A DNA stretch of 64,000 bases from Bacteroidia bacterium (lineage in GTDB: Bacteria > Bacteroidota > Bacteroidia > Flavobacteriales > Flavobacteriaceae). Below are positions 23,478 to 33,700 of this stretch, in pieces. Location: the NCBI GenBank assembly GCA_030428865.1, contig JAUIEK010000001.1:310001-374000 (forward strand). The letters run 5' to 3'. How positions within the stretch are numbered: position 1 is the first letter of the stretch; each line of letters starts with the position of its first letter. The notes beneath the pieces were generated by a model that did not search any database, was not told the DNA's origin, and saw only the letters and a list, made by a program, of their open reading frames with translations. The position numbers were made by a program, and so were the translations under genes.

Positions 23478-23951
23478 ATGATTATTCCTTTCCAAGATTT
23501 ATCACCTCAAGCAAGAATTTGGATTTACCCATCTAGCAGAAAATTTTACAATGAAGAGCTACCTGTTGTTAAAGAAATAATTACTCAGTTTTTAACAGCT
23601 TGGTTAGAAGACGTTTCGGTTGGTTACCAAATTTTGTACGATCGATTCTTAATTATTGGAGCAGATCAAAATGATGAGCCAATTAATACCCAACAGATAG
23701 ATAGGTTAGTTCAATTTATCTTGCAGCTTCAAGATGATTTTAAAGTTGAACTTTTAGATAGAATGAACGTTTGCTTTAAGCAAGGAGAATTTGTTCAATA
23801 CAAAGAGTTAAAGGAGTTTCAGCAATTGATAAAACAAAAAGCAGTTTCACAAAAAACAATTGTATTTGATAATTTAATAGAAGCCAAAGAAGAGTTAGAG
23901 CAATACTGGGAAATTCCTATTACAGAAAGTTGGTATAATCGTTTTCTATAA
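23478..23951 (+). CDS. Conserved hypothetical protein (often mislabelled ABC transporter ATPase)
   Basis: 157 residues from ATG 23478. Compact soluble protein with a WIYPSSRKFY motif, a VSVGYQILYDRFLIIGADQ strand region and a C-terminal ITESWYNRFL. Close relatives in flavobacteria are often labelled as ABC transporter ATPases, but there is no Walker A, Walker B or signature motif, so that name is not supported. Function unknown. Position after the thioredoxin-like gene suggests cotranscription. Confidence 0.75.
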   Translation: MIIPFQDLSPQARIWIYPSSRKFYNEELPVVKEIITQFLTAWLEDVSVGYQILYDRFLIIGADQNDEPINTQQIDRLVQFILQLQDDFKVELLDRMNVCFKQGEFVQYKELKEFQQLIKQKAVSQKTIVFDNLIEAKEELEQYWEIPITESWYNRFL

Positions 23952-23967
23952 GTTTTTATATCTCTTA

Positions 23968-24507
23968 TTATAAAAACCGAAACCCAAATCCTAAAGAGAT
24001 ACTGTTGAGATTCCCACTTTCTTCAAATCCTTTTATTTTTTTACTATGATAGATAATTTTAATAATGGGTTTCCACCTACTTCCGGATTCTAGTTGCCAT
24101 CCAACTCCAAAGTTATGGTAATCTCCGTCCGAAAACCTAGAAGAAGGACGCCACATTTTACCTTTACTAAATTGAACAAACATGGCTTCTTCTGAATCTC
24201 CCCAAATATTATATCTAGCAGTTGCATAAGTTGGGAAAGCATTAATTGCATATGGGAAATGATAATCATATCCACCATGTAAACTCAAAGAAAATTTTTC
24301 GCCAAATTCAAAGCCAAAACCCAACCTAAAAAAAGTAGCTGTAGGTTCTAGAAAAGACTGATCATCATTGGGATTTAAAGTGAAATTTTCATTTACAGCA
24401 AAAGTGAGTTTAAAATCTCCTGCAAAAAATGGTCGGATATTTTTTTTCTGAGCTTGAAAACTTTGGATAATAAATAGAGCAAAAACAAAGAGTAATAATT
24501 TTTTCAT
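23968..24507 (-). CDS. Outer-membrane beta-barrel protein
   Basis: 179 residues with a signal peptide (1-19, ending SFQAQ) and alternating hydrophobic/aromatic strands (FFRLGFGFEFGEKFSLSLHG; YHNFGVGWQLESGSRWKP), ending SISLGFGFRFL with a C-terminal Phe-Leu barrel signature. Eight-stranded barrel is likely from the length. Function unknown. It stands alone, convergent with the 157-residue gene. Confidence 0.75.
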   Translation of the reverse strand: MKKLLLFVFALFIIQSFQAQKKNIRPFFAGDFKLTFAVNENFTLNPNDDQSFLEPTATFFRLGFGFEFGEKFSLSLHGGYDYHFPYAINAFPTYATARYNIWGDSEEAMFVQFSKGKMWRPSSRFSDGDYHNFGVGWQLESGSRWKPIIKIIYHSKKIKGFEESGNLNSISLGFGFRFL

Positions 24508-24645
24508 AGAATGGTTTTTCTCTTTTTATCAAAGATCATTCCATTTCTATTTTCTCAATAAAGCTTTTGGTGGTTAATGCATTTTTAATAGAAAAACGTT
24601 TTATTTATTCCCAAGGAATAAACTTTATTTTTTATCAAATTCGCC

Positions 24646-24653
24646 TTACTTTT
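24646..24653 (+). promoter_or_regulatory. Candidate -7 promoter element of the RHS toxin locus
   Basis: TACTTTTG matches TAnnTTTG, 24 nt before ATG 24678. No exact -33 TTTG. It lies in the open frame upstream of that ATG, supporting the later start. Confidence 0.5.
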
Positions 24654-24677
24654 GACATCAAAAAATTTAGAAAATCT

Positions 24678-27600
24678 ATGAAAATTAAATATTCTTTCCT
24701 GTTTAGTGTAATTTTTTTCTTAGGAGTTATTTATGTAGCACATGGTCAATCTCAAGACCAAAATTATATTAAGTCTACTGAATATTTAGAAACTGTTTTA
24801 ACTGAGGATGATTTTATCTCAAGTTTCGGTGGGTGGTTAGAGAATGGTAGTGTAAACTATTCATTGGAAAATGGAAGGTTAAAAGCCAATGTTAACACAA
24901 GTTGGGAAGGAATAAAGAAACCTCTTAGTAGTTTCAAAACCATTGCTGGTAAAACATTAAAAATAAAAATTGTTTTTGATAAGGGAAATACATCCTCCAA
25001 TATAAGATTGTATTTGGAAGAAAGAAATCCGAGTGAGGAGCTTGTAAGCTACAATATTAAGGACAGTAATTTGCAATCTGGGACTCACAATTACACACAT
25101 ACAATGAATCATTCTGGAAACAGTCTTATTTTCAGAATTGATAAAGACAACACAAACACTAGTGTAGAAACCTATTTCCATGTAGATTATATAAGCCTAA
25201 AGGTAGGCACAGAAAGTGCAATTGAAAAGTTAGAAAGTGTTACTTATTTTGATGGGTTTGGTAAAGCAAAACAATCCATAGCCATAAAACAAAGCCCAAA
25301 CCAAAAGGATTTGATTCAGCATATAGAATATGATCAGTTCGGTAGAACATCAAAACAATACCTACCCTCTCCAAGCAGCCAGAATACAGGAAACTATATA
25401 AGCAATGCAAAAACTTTAACAGAAAATTATTATCAAAATGCCTTTGCAGATCAACATCCATTTTCAGAGATAAGATATGACAACTCACCATTAAATAGGA
25501 AGCTAGAAACATCTGCTCCAGGAAATACTTGGCAATTATTAAGTAGTTCTGATGACGATCATACAACAAAATACGATTACCAAACCAATAGTACAAACGA
25601 GGTATATAAAATAGAGATTAATGAGCAAAGTGCAACAAAACCCCTTGATTTTTCATACTATCCTTCCAGACAACTGCTAAAAAACAGTATAAAAAATGAA
25701 AACTGGACTTCTGGTGACGGATTGTTAAATACAGCAGAAACATTTACTGATAAAAATGGAAGGAAAGTTGCTGAATTTACTTACGAGTTAGATGGTACGT
25801 CAATTAAGAAGTTGAGTACTTATTACGTGTATGACAATTCAGGAAATTTAAGATATTTACTGACACCTTTAGCATTTGAAAAAGGGTTGAGTCCTGAAAC
25901 TACCCCTATTGATAGTGATCTCATTTTTGATGATACTTTATCTAACGGAGAAACGTTGAATTTGACTGCCACAAGTTCCATTACTTTAAAGCCAGGAACT
26001 AATATTAAGGCAGGAGCCTTCTTTAATGTCAAAATAGTCAATAATGAATATGCTCAACCTGAAATACTCAGCGAACTTTGTTATGAATACAAATACGATG
26101 ATTTCAATCGTCAAATAGAACAAAAAGTTCCTGGTAAAGATTGGGAATATATGGTCTATGACCAACTAGATAGACCCATTTTAACGCAAGACGCCAATTT
26201 GAGAGCTCAAAACAAATGGCTCTTCAATAAATATGATGTGTATGGAAGAGTGGTTTACAGCGGTTTATACACTAGTAGTTCAAACAGACAAGCCCTGCAA
26301 AATCAAGCAGATAACTTTATCAATGATAGTTCCAATAAAGCTAATATAGTCTCAAGAACTACCACTATAAATACTATTGGTGGTATTTCAATTAATTATA
26401 GTAATGGCAGTTACCCCAGCTCAAACTTAGAGGTGTTGAATGTAAATTATTATGATGACTATAATTTTACAGATGCTAATCTTCCAACCATCCCAACTGA
26501 AATATTGGAACAAAAAGTAACCACAAGAACCAAAGGGTTACTTACTGCTTCTTGGACCAAAACATTAGGGAGTTCCTCTTGGGCTAAGGATTATACATTT
26601 TATGATGAAAAAGGACGAACAATATATGTTCATGATAAAAATCATTTAGGAGGCTATACTCAAAACAAAAGTAAACTCGACTTTAGGGGTAAAATAGAAG
26701 AATCTGTTACCACTCATAAAAGAGTAGCTTCAAGTTTGGCATTGACTATTGAAGATACTTTTGAATACGACCATGCAGAACGTCCTTTGAAGCATTTTCA
26801 AAAAATTAACAGTCAAGCACAAGAGTTGATTGCATCTAATTCGTATAATGAATTAGGGCAATTAAGTTCTAAAAGTGTGGGAGGTTCTGCTAGCAATCAA
26901 TTACAAACTATTGATTATCAATACAACATCCGTGGTTGGGTAACCCAAATGAATGATGTTAATAATCTAGGGCAAGACTTATTTGGATATTCATTAAATT
27001 ATGATGGTGCTACAGAGGGTTCTGCCTCTGTAGGTAATAATTATAATGGAAACATTAAACAAGTTATTTGGAAATCTGCCTTAAACAATGTAAAAAAATC
27101 ATATGCTTTTGAATATGATAAGTTGAACCGATTTATCAGATCGTACTACAGAGAAGGAAACGCCCTAACATCAGGTTCGGGTAAGTTTGAAACAGCTAAC
27201 CTAGGATATGATGCTAATGGAAATATAAAAACGTTGACTCGGAAAAACCATTCAGGTTCATTAATGGATAACTTGGTATATCATTACGATGTAGGAAACC
27301 AATTAAAATCCATTGTTGATACCTCAGGTTCACAGGGTTTTAATAATGGTACAACTGGAAGCTCTGAAACAGATTATACATATGATACTAATGGAAATCT
27401 TATTAAAGACCTTAACAAGAACATAACCAATATAGAATACAATCACTTAGATTTAGTAGAGCGTGTAACCTTTAGTAACGGAAATAAAATTGAGTTTGAT
27501 TATGATGCTAGTGGCTCTAAGTTACAAATGCGAAATATTTTAGCAAGCGGCAGTACAACTACTGTTGATTATCTAGGAGGCTTCCAATATACCAATGCCC

Positions 27601-28934
27601 AATTAGAGTTTTTCCCAACTCCTGAAGGGTATGCTGCCAAAAACGGAAGCATTTTTAGTTATGTATACATTTACAGAGATCATTTAGGGAACAGTAGATT
27701 AAGTTTTAGTGATAATAATGGTAACTTAGATGTTGATGCTAGTGAAATCCTCTCCAATACAGACTATTATGTAATGGGGCTTACCCATAATGGAGAGTTT
27801 ATTGCTGGAGTAGCATCTAACTACAACTACAAATACCAAGGAAAAGAACAATTAGCCTTTTCGGGCTATAGTATGTACGACTTTGGTAGCCGTATGTATG
27901 ATGCAGCAGTGGGGCGTTGGTTTAATACCGACCCTCAAAACCAGTTTCATAGTCCTTATTTGGCTATGGGGAATAACCATATTATGATGGTTGATCCTAA
28001 CGGTGAGTTGGCATTGGGCTTGTACTTCAGAGCATTATCTTTTGTTGGTGATTTTATAAGTAATGTTGTAAATGGAAAAAGTGATGCCTTAGGTACTGCA
28101 TGGGAAAATTCCACGAATGCTTATGAGGGTATGTCAAGTGCTTTAACGATTCCGATAGCTCAAGGGGATGATTTTAACGCATCAATAGGTATAAATCCAT
28201 TCTGTCTTTGTATAAGTGCTAATGCATCAGTTAAAGTTGGAAATTGGAGATTTAGTCGTTCGGGAGGATATGGACATTTTAATGGTGGATTTGTAAGCGG
28301 AGGAACATCTTTTGATGACGGAACACACTCATTTGGAGTGAGTGCACAAGCTGGCGAAAATCATTATGGAATAGGAGGATTTTACAAATATAAAGAAACA
28401 GGTCTAGGCTACCATTCAACAAAATATGGAGATGCCATTGGGCCTGATGGAGTAGCGAATCCGCAAACTGTAGGTGGACTTACATACTATTCAAATCATT
28501 TTTCATTCAGAATAGAGAATGACTTTTTAGCATTTAAAGATCAAGATCGTTGGCGTTCTAATGCCATAGAGATTTCTTATAAAGATTTCATGATAGGAAC
28601 TACTTTGTACAATAATAATAGACAGGAAGGAGATCCTGTTATAAAAGGTAAATATAGTCATGCTAAGGGTAAGTATGGAAGATGGGTCGATGGGCAAACT
28701 TATTCTAGTCCTGTTTATTTTGGTTTTAGAAGTGGTAATACAATAGAAAGAATAGGATACAGTCATCGAGCAATTCAAAACGCACTACAAAATAATATGG
28801 TCCACAAAAAAGGACTTCTGTGGGGACTTTTCCCTATTGGTAAAGCGAACTATTTTTTGGATTATAAGTATTTTGACAGAGGAATTTACTTGTATTCCGG
28901 ATGGAATAATCCTTTTTCTTTGTGGGGTAAGTAA
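24678..28934 (+). CDS. Secreted RHS-repeat polymorphic toxin, DUF6443 N-domain, type-23 toxin tip
   Basis: 1418 residues from ATG 24678, which opens a Sec signal peptide (IFFLGVIYVAHGQ). Order: an N-terminal sugar-binding-like beta domain (to about 170); a DUF6443-type start (SVTYFDGFGKAKQSIA); YD/RHS repeats; an embedded ITLKPGTNIKAGAFFNVKI segment (about 411-454); more YD repeats; the RHS core YIYRDHLGNSRLSF to AVGRWFNTDP and DPNGE (about 994-1108); then a variable C-terminus of about 310 residues. That tip has the FRIENDFL...DRWRSNAIEI, YHSTKYGDAIGPDG and IERIGYSHRAIQ motifs of polymorphic toxin type 23. The RHS shell should encase and autoproteolytically release it. A candidate immunity gene follows after 5 nt. 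Confidence 0.88.
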   Translation: MKIKYSFLFSVIFFLGVIYVAHGQSQDQNYIKSTEYLETVLTEDDFISSFGGWLENGSVNYSLENGRLKANVNTSWEGIKKPLSSFKTIAGKTLKIKIVFDKGNTSSNIRLYLEERNPSEELVSYNIKDSNLQSGTHNYTHTMNHSGNSLIFRIDKDNTNTSVETYFHVDYISLKVGTESAIEKLESVTYFDGFGKAKQSIAIKQSPNQKDLIQHIEYDQFGRTSKQYLPSPSSQNTGNYISNAKTLTENYYQNAFADQHPFSEIRYDNSPLNRKLETSAPGNTWQLLSSSDDDHTTKYDYQTNSTNEVYKIEINEQSATKPLDFSYYPSRQLLKNSIKNENWTSGDGLLNTAETFTDKNGRKVAEFTYELDGTSIKKLSTYYVYDNSGNLRYLLTPLAFEKGLSPETTPIDSDLIFDDTLSNGETLNLTATSSITLKPGTNIKAGAFFNVKIVNNEYAQPEILSELCYEYKYDDFNRQIEQKVPGKDWEYMVYDQLDRPILTQDANLRAQNKWLFNKYDVYGRVVYSGLYTSSSNRQALQNQADNFINDSSNKANIVSRTTTINTIGGISINYSNGSYPSSNLEVLNVNYYDDYNFTDANLPTIPTEILEQKVTTRTKGLLTASWTKTLGSSSWAKDYTFYDEKGRTIYVHDKNHLGGYTQNKSKLDFRGKIEESVTTHKRVASSLALTIEDTFEYDHAERPLKHFQKINSQAQELIASNSYNELGQLSSKSVGGSASNQLQTIDYQYNIRGWVTQMNDVNNLGQDLFGYSLNYDGATEGSASVGNNYNGNIKQVIWKSALNNVKKSYAFEYDKLNRFIRSYYREGNALTSGSGKFETANLGYDANGNIKTLTRKNHSGSLMDNLVYHYDVGNQLKSIVDTSGSQGFNNGTTGSSETDYTYDTNGNLIKDLNKNITNIEYNHLDLVERVTFSNGNKIEFDYDASGSKLQMRNILASGSTTTVDYLGGFQYTNAQLEFFPTPEGYAAKNGSIFSYVYIYRDHLGNSRLSFSDNNGNLDVDASEILSNTDYYVMGLTHNGEFIAGVASNYNYKYQGKEQLAFSGYSMYDFGSRMYDAAVGRWFNTDPQNQFHSPYLAMGNNHIMMVDPNGELALGLYFRALSFVGDFISNVVNGKSDALGTAWENSTNAYEGMSSALTIPIAQGDDFNASIGINPFCLCISANASVKVGNWRFSRSGGYGHFNGGFVSGGTSFDDGTHSFGVSAQAGENHYGIGGFYKYKETGLGYHSTKYGDAIGPDGVANPQTVGGLTYYSNHFSFRIENDFLAFKDQDRWRSNAIEISYKDFMIGTTLYNNNRQEGDPVIKGKYSHAKGKYGRWVDGQTYSSPVYFGFRSGNTIERIGYSHRAIQNALQNNMVHKKGLLWGLFPIGKANYFLDYKYFDRGIYLYSGWNNPFSLWGK

Positions 28935-28939
28935 GGGTA

Positions 28940-29533
28940 ATGTTAAAAGTGAGAAAATATCTGTTGTTTTTTGTTGGAGCGTTTTTTGTTGGATGTTTTG
29001 TTCCCAAGAAAACAATTAAAGATTTTACTTTTTGTTTTGATAATGAAGATTCAGAGCTTAATTTTTTAATTAAAACAAATGGATTTTATTTATCTAATAA
29101 TGACAGCATAGGTCATGATTATATGTTTTATGATAACGGTTTTACAAATGTTGGGTCAGGTAATTTTTGGTCAAATACGTCTTCTAAAAATGATAAATAT
29201 GGTTTTTATGGAAAATACAATGTAAATAAAGATACTCTCAAAGTTCAGTATATTACTTCACCACAGGGTCAAACTACAGGGAAAATAGATGTTTGGTTCA
29301 AAATAATTGATAAAACCACCTTAGAAATGATCTATTACGGGGCTAAACAATACATTAAGAAGACTGATTTAGAAGAGTTTAAATTGAACCATTTTTATGT
29401 TAAAAATAAAGCTACAATTTTTAAATTTTTTCCTCTCGATGAAAGACCTGATATTAATAAAACTTACATAATCAATAAGAAATGGTTTTGGTGCAATGAA
29501 AATTTATATAAGAATTGGAAATCAAATCATTAA
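28940..29533 (+). CDS. Lipoprotein, candidate immunity protein for the RHS toxin
   Basis: 197 residues. Lipobox ending at Cys19 (FFVGC). The mature part is beta-rich (YGFYGKYNVNKDTLKVQYI, KIDVWFKIIDKTTLEMIYYG) with no recognised family. It begins 5 nt after the toxin gene, the usual place of the cognate immunity gene in polymorphic toxin loci, and periplasmic or surface anchoring would fit a toxin that enters from outside. The immunity role is inference from position only. Confidence 0.65.
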   Translation: MLKVRKYLLFFVGAFFVGCFVPKKTIKDFTFCFDNEDSELNFLIKTNGFYLSNNDSIGHDYMFYDNGFTNVGSGNFWSNTSSKNDKYGFYGKYNVNKDTLKVQYITSPQGQTTGKIDVWFKIIDKTTLEMIYYGAKQYIKKTDLEEFKLNHFYVKNKATIFKFFPLDERPDINKTYIINKKWFWCNENLYKNWKSNH

Positions 29534-29544
29534 TAAATAAACTC

Positions 29545-29985
29545 ATGAATAGAACTAATTATATCTATATATTTTTCTTTGTTATTTTATTTTTTTCTTG
29601 TTCATCTAACGAAGAAGACTTTTCATATGATATTAACTTATTGCATGGTCAATGGTTTTTTACCAATGCTTGCCCAACAGAGAACTATATCATTTTTAAT
29701 GAAGATGGAATGTATGTCCATAAGCAATCATTTAATCAATGTGGTAGTAATGAAAACGACACCTATCAATATACAGGAACTTATAGTATAAGTGGGGACC
29801 ATATTAGTTTTAATCAACAAGCAAAAACCATTATAAATCAAGGGACTGGAAATTCTTCTGTAGTAAATACTCTAGCGACTTTAGTAAGCCAAAAAATTAT
29901 AGTACTTACAGAAACAAAATTGGTTATTGAGAGAGAAATTGATGATGGAAGTATTGTGTATTGGAACTGGTATTTAGAAAAATAA
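29545..29985 (+). CDS. Small lipocalin-like lipoprotein
   Basis: 146 residues from ATG 29545. Lipobox at Cys19 (LFFSCSSNEEDF); the Ser/acidic residues after Cys resemble the export signal of surface-displayed Bacteroidota lipoproteins. The mature protein has the lipocalin-like pattern: LLHGQWFFTNACPTENYIIFN, YTGTYSISGDHISF, and a final strand pair KLVIEREIDDG...VYWNWYLEK. Lies in the RHS locus, 11 nt after the previous lipoprotein gene; may be a second immunity protein or an accessory factor. Confidence 0.7.
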   Translation: MNRTNYIYIFFFVILFFSCSSNEEDFSYDINLLHGQWFFTNACPTENYIIFNEDGMYVHKQSFNQCGSNENDTYQYTGTYSISGDHISFNQQAKTIINQGTGNSSVVNTLATLVSQKIIVLTETKLVIEREIDDGSIVYWNWYLEK

Positions 29986-30007
29986 TAAAAATTTAAAACT
30001 AAGTTAC

Positions 30008-30655
30008 ATGATGAAAAAAAAATTGTTAATTGGATTATTATACGTTTTTCCAATAATGTTATTTTCTCAAAATAGAAATATTGATTTTGGAATTAAAGCA
30101 GGAACCCTTTATTCGAATTTTATTGACAATATGGATTTAAATTTCCCTACACATGTTCCAGCTGATTATAGTGGAAAAATAGGTTTTCATATCGGAGCTT
30201 ACTCTAATATCGAAATTAACAATACCATTTCAATACAGCCTGAATTATTAATCTCAAGAACAGGAAGTAGAGCAATCATAGATTTTAGAGATATAAGCAA
30301 TTTCTATACCGATCAAGATGTATTATTATTTCAGGAAACGAAAGCAAACATATGTGAATACAATATATTAGTTCCAATTTTATTGAATGTTAACTTGGAT
30401 AAATATTTTCTTGAAATAGGTCCGCAATTTGGGTATACAGTTAATAGAGATATTTCATATAAAAACGGGCCAATTAATTCTCATTTGATTTTAAAAAATT
30501 CTAACTCCGAAAAATTTGAATTTTCGGGAGCAGTAGGATTTGGATATAAAATATCAGAAATATACCATCTTAATATTCGATATTCATATGGGTTTACTGA
30601 AAAACAAAACTTGAATAGTTCTATTCTTTATTTCGGATTGAACTATAAATTATAA
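30008..30655 (+). CDS. Outer-membrane beta-barrel protein (PorT-like fold)
   Basis: 215 residues. A signal peptide (about 1-20, ending MLFSQ) is followed by a barrel pattern of the outer-membrane protein beta-barrel family: NIDFGIKAGTLYSNF, KIGFHIGAYSNIEIN, IQPELLIS, PILLNVNLDKYFLEIGPQFGY and a final LYFGLNYKL. An insert around 90-115 is hydrophilic. It sits between the lipoproteins and the SpvB-like shell gene in the same direction; transport or docking for the RHS proteins is possible but unproven. Confidence 0.75.
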   Translation: MMKKKLLIGLLYVFPIMLFSQNRNIDFGIKAGTLYSNFIDNMDLNFPTHVPADYSGKIGFHIGAYSNIEINNTISIQPELLISRTGSRAIIDFRDISNFYTDQDVLLFQETKANICEYNILVPILLNVNLDKYFLEIGPQFGYTVNRDISYKNGPINSHLILKNSNSEKFEFSGAVGFGYKISEIYHLNIRYSYGFTEKQNLNSSILYFGLNYKL

Positions 30656-30752
30656 AAAACTGTTTGGAGAATTAATAAAGTAGAAGTTTCGAGTAGAAAA
30701 GACTTGAAAAATTATGATAAAAAAATTACTAGTAAAAGTAAAACAATTTAAA

Positions 30753-33700
30753 ATGAAGAATACGTTTTTAAAAGTAACAACAATAGTTGCATTAGTAGTT
30801 GCATCATATAGTAATGTTTATGGGCAAGACAATAATAAAAAAGAAAACAAAGCTCCTGCCATTAATTCTTTAGAAACAAATAACGCCACGGTTCAAAAAA
30901 ATGCAGCTACCATCAATTGGCAAAGGGAAAATAACCCTTTTGATAAGTATGATGCCACCAGAGCTGATTTTAACAATACGAATAACTATAGTGCACGTAC
31001 AACTTCATCTTCCTCAAGTAGTAGCTCAAGTAGCACAGACGTAGGGTTTCCTGCAAATTCACCATTTCAATTAGGCGCTGACATTACTGGTAGCGTGCAG
31101 AATAGCATCAATCAAATAACAGGTAAAGTAGCATTTTCAGTACCTTTAGCTTCCATTTCTTCTGGTACTTGCTCATACAGTTTGAATTTAGGCTATGATG
31201 GGCAGTCTTCTTTTAAACAGGGAAAAGAACAAAATAAATACAGCCCAACTTCAGTAGTTGGAACAGGATGGTCTTTACCAATTCCAAAAATTGTAGTGAA
31301 TAATAAGAAAACTACTACTCAAGATGATGATGATTTTTATCTTATCGACGGTGCTACAAATTCAAAGCTAATTTGTATCCTTAAAACTAAGGAAACTTGG
31401 GGTTTTGTATTAGAAAAATATTCAAATTGGAAAATTACTTACTCTACAATATTTGATTCTTGGACAGTAATTAAAGAAGATGGGAAAACCTACTATTTTG
31501 GTCAAAGTGGTAGCAGTAATTCAAGAGAAAGAGTTTCCAATTGGGGTAATTGGATAGGTGATTCAAGCCAAACTCCTACAGGTCATAGTACTATTGTTTG
31601 GAACATTAGTGAAATAGAAGATCAATGGAATAATTCCATAAACTTCAAATACGAATTAGTAGAAGGAAAGCAAAATACATCGCAGATTGCTTATAAACAT
31701 ACAAAAGCTAGTTATTTAAAAGAGATTACTTCTTCACGAGGTTCAAAAATTAAATTGAATTATGATAACAAAACATTTAATGAATACTATGAACCATATC
31801 GTTCTTCAATAAATGAACCAGATGCCTATCAGGAACGTTATGAGAAAAAATATTTGAAAGATGTAGAAGTCTATAGTAGTAACAATCAATTGGTAACATC
31901 CTATGATTTGGCAAGTACTTTATATACTGCTAGCACCAATAATTCAAAAAGATATTTAACTAGCATAACGCAAACAAGCCATAGTGAAGGGCAAGCTCAT
32001 AGTTTGCCGTCTCAAATCTTTGAATACCATACCTCTGGAACTTTTAAAGGCGGATTAAAAAAAGTGACTTATCCTTCAGGTGGTTCAGTTACATACAAGT
32101 ATCAGAATAAATATTTGTTTTCCAATGGAGCAAACAAATATCAAACTTCACCGACAACAGCATCTGGATATATTTATTATGGAACAGTTGTAAGAGATAA
32201 TTATAGTCTTTTTGTGCTAAGAACTGAGAATCCTGTAAGTGGAAATAAACATAACTTTAAGTTTATACGTTATTCATGGAACGGACAACAGTGGGATTAT
32301 GATGAGTTCAATTTTCCTCACCTTGTTGAAGATCTACACCCTAATACAACTTCTCAAGATCAATTGATGAAAGAGTTAATGTTTGTTTTTGAAGAGGATT
32401 TTTATGGCATTGTTTATGATAATACTGCCAACGCATATAACGCAGCTTATATTTATTTATTCCACAGAAACAAAAATGGAAATAGTTGGCATGAGTATAT
32501 AGACACAAAAGCTAATATAGGAGATCATACCCCTTCATTTATCTCGGGAGATAATTTTGTTGCTTTAGGTGGGCATGGAACCGGTTATTTAAACACGTAT
32601 GTCTGGAATGGTTCTACTTGGAATTTTAAGCAAATCAATCAAGGAGTTGGTCAATATTATTATGCAGCAACAAACAACTTTATATTGTCATTGGATGAAG
32701 ATGGAGGTAATGATATGGTCACTGGTGTTAGTCATGAAGACAATTATTACATCCATTATTTAGATGCCGAAAAGAAATGGCAAACCAAATCTTGGTCTGC
32801 CTTTGCAGACCCTTATATAGTAGGAATTGAGAAACCGAGTAATTTTTTTCCTGGCAATTCTATTGCCGGTTTTGTGGCAGATAATAATCCAGAATTATTT
32901 TTACGATGGGATACCAATTATAATTTAATTGCTGTTGATGATGTTCTAGGAGGTTATAATGATGCTCATTCTTTACAACCTGTAAACAATAGTATGTTTA
33001 CATTGGTATGGTGGTGGGATAAAAGTCCAACTAAGACTGCACGTTTTAATGGAGTTAATTGGAACGTTAGTGATTTTTCAAATGCTGATCGTGCAGCAAT
33101 TAATTTTGGATTGGATTTTATGATCTACAAAAATGACGATACAGATTGGATGAGATTTAGAAGATATTTACCAAATACCAACAATTGGGTAGCAGGTAAT
33201 GTTACTACATTCCCATGGTATACTTCATTCCAAGTAAGTGGAATTAATTCTGAGTTTTTTGTAATGTACAATAAAATCTACAAACTAGATCGTCCAATTG
33301 GAACTTGGGGTGGCATCACTCATATAGGTTCTTTACAGTATGATAATGATTTTACCTACTCAGATGGTTTAAGCCACATGTTTGTAAGAGAGGTGGAGCA
33401 TACCGATTATGGAGGATCTGCTTCATCAGAATTTAAGCAAGGTACCTTTTACTATATTAATAAAGAAACAGGTGCTTTAAGTTCAATTAATATGGGAGCT
33501 AAAGAGCATTTAAAAAATAATACTTCTAAACTTGGAGGATATACACCTTTTATGTCTCCTAGATCAATTTGGACAAAAACTCGAACTTCTTGTAGTAATG
33601 ACTCTTGCAGTTTTAGCACCTACTTATATAGAATTATAGATGATAAGTTTAATCAATTAATATATGATATTGTTGTAAGCAGTATTGAGTTAGATGATGA

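Noticed and set aside
23478..23951. ABC transporter ATPase
   Set aside because: No Walker A, Walker B or ABC signature in 157 residues; the usual database label is not supported by the sequence.
24567..24677. In-frame extension of the first RHS protein by 37 codons
   Set aside because: It would put the signal peptide far from the N-terminus and read through a -7 promoter box; ATG 24678 fits both.
31000..31041. Serine run as a slippage-prone or frameshifted repeat
   Set aside because: Codons for Ser alternate among TCA, TCT, TCC, AGT and AGC, so it is not a simple DNA repeat and the frame continues.
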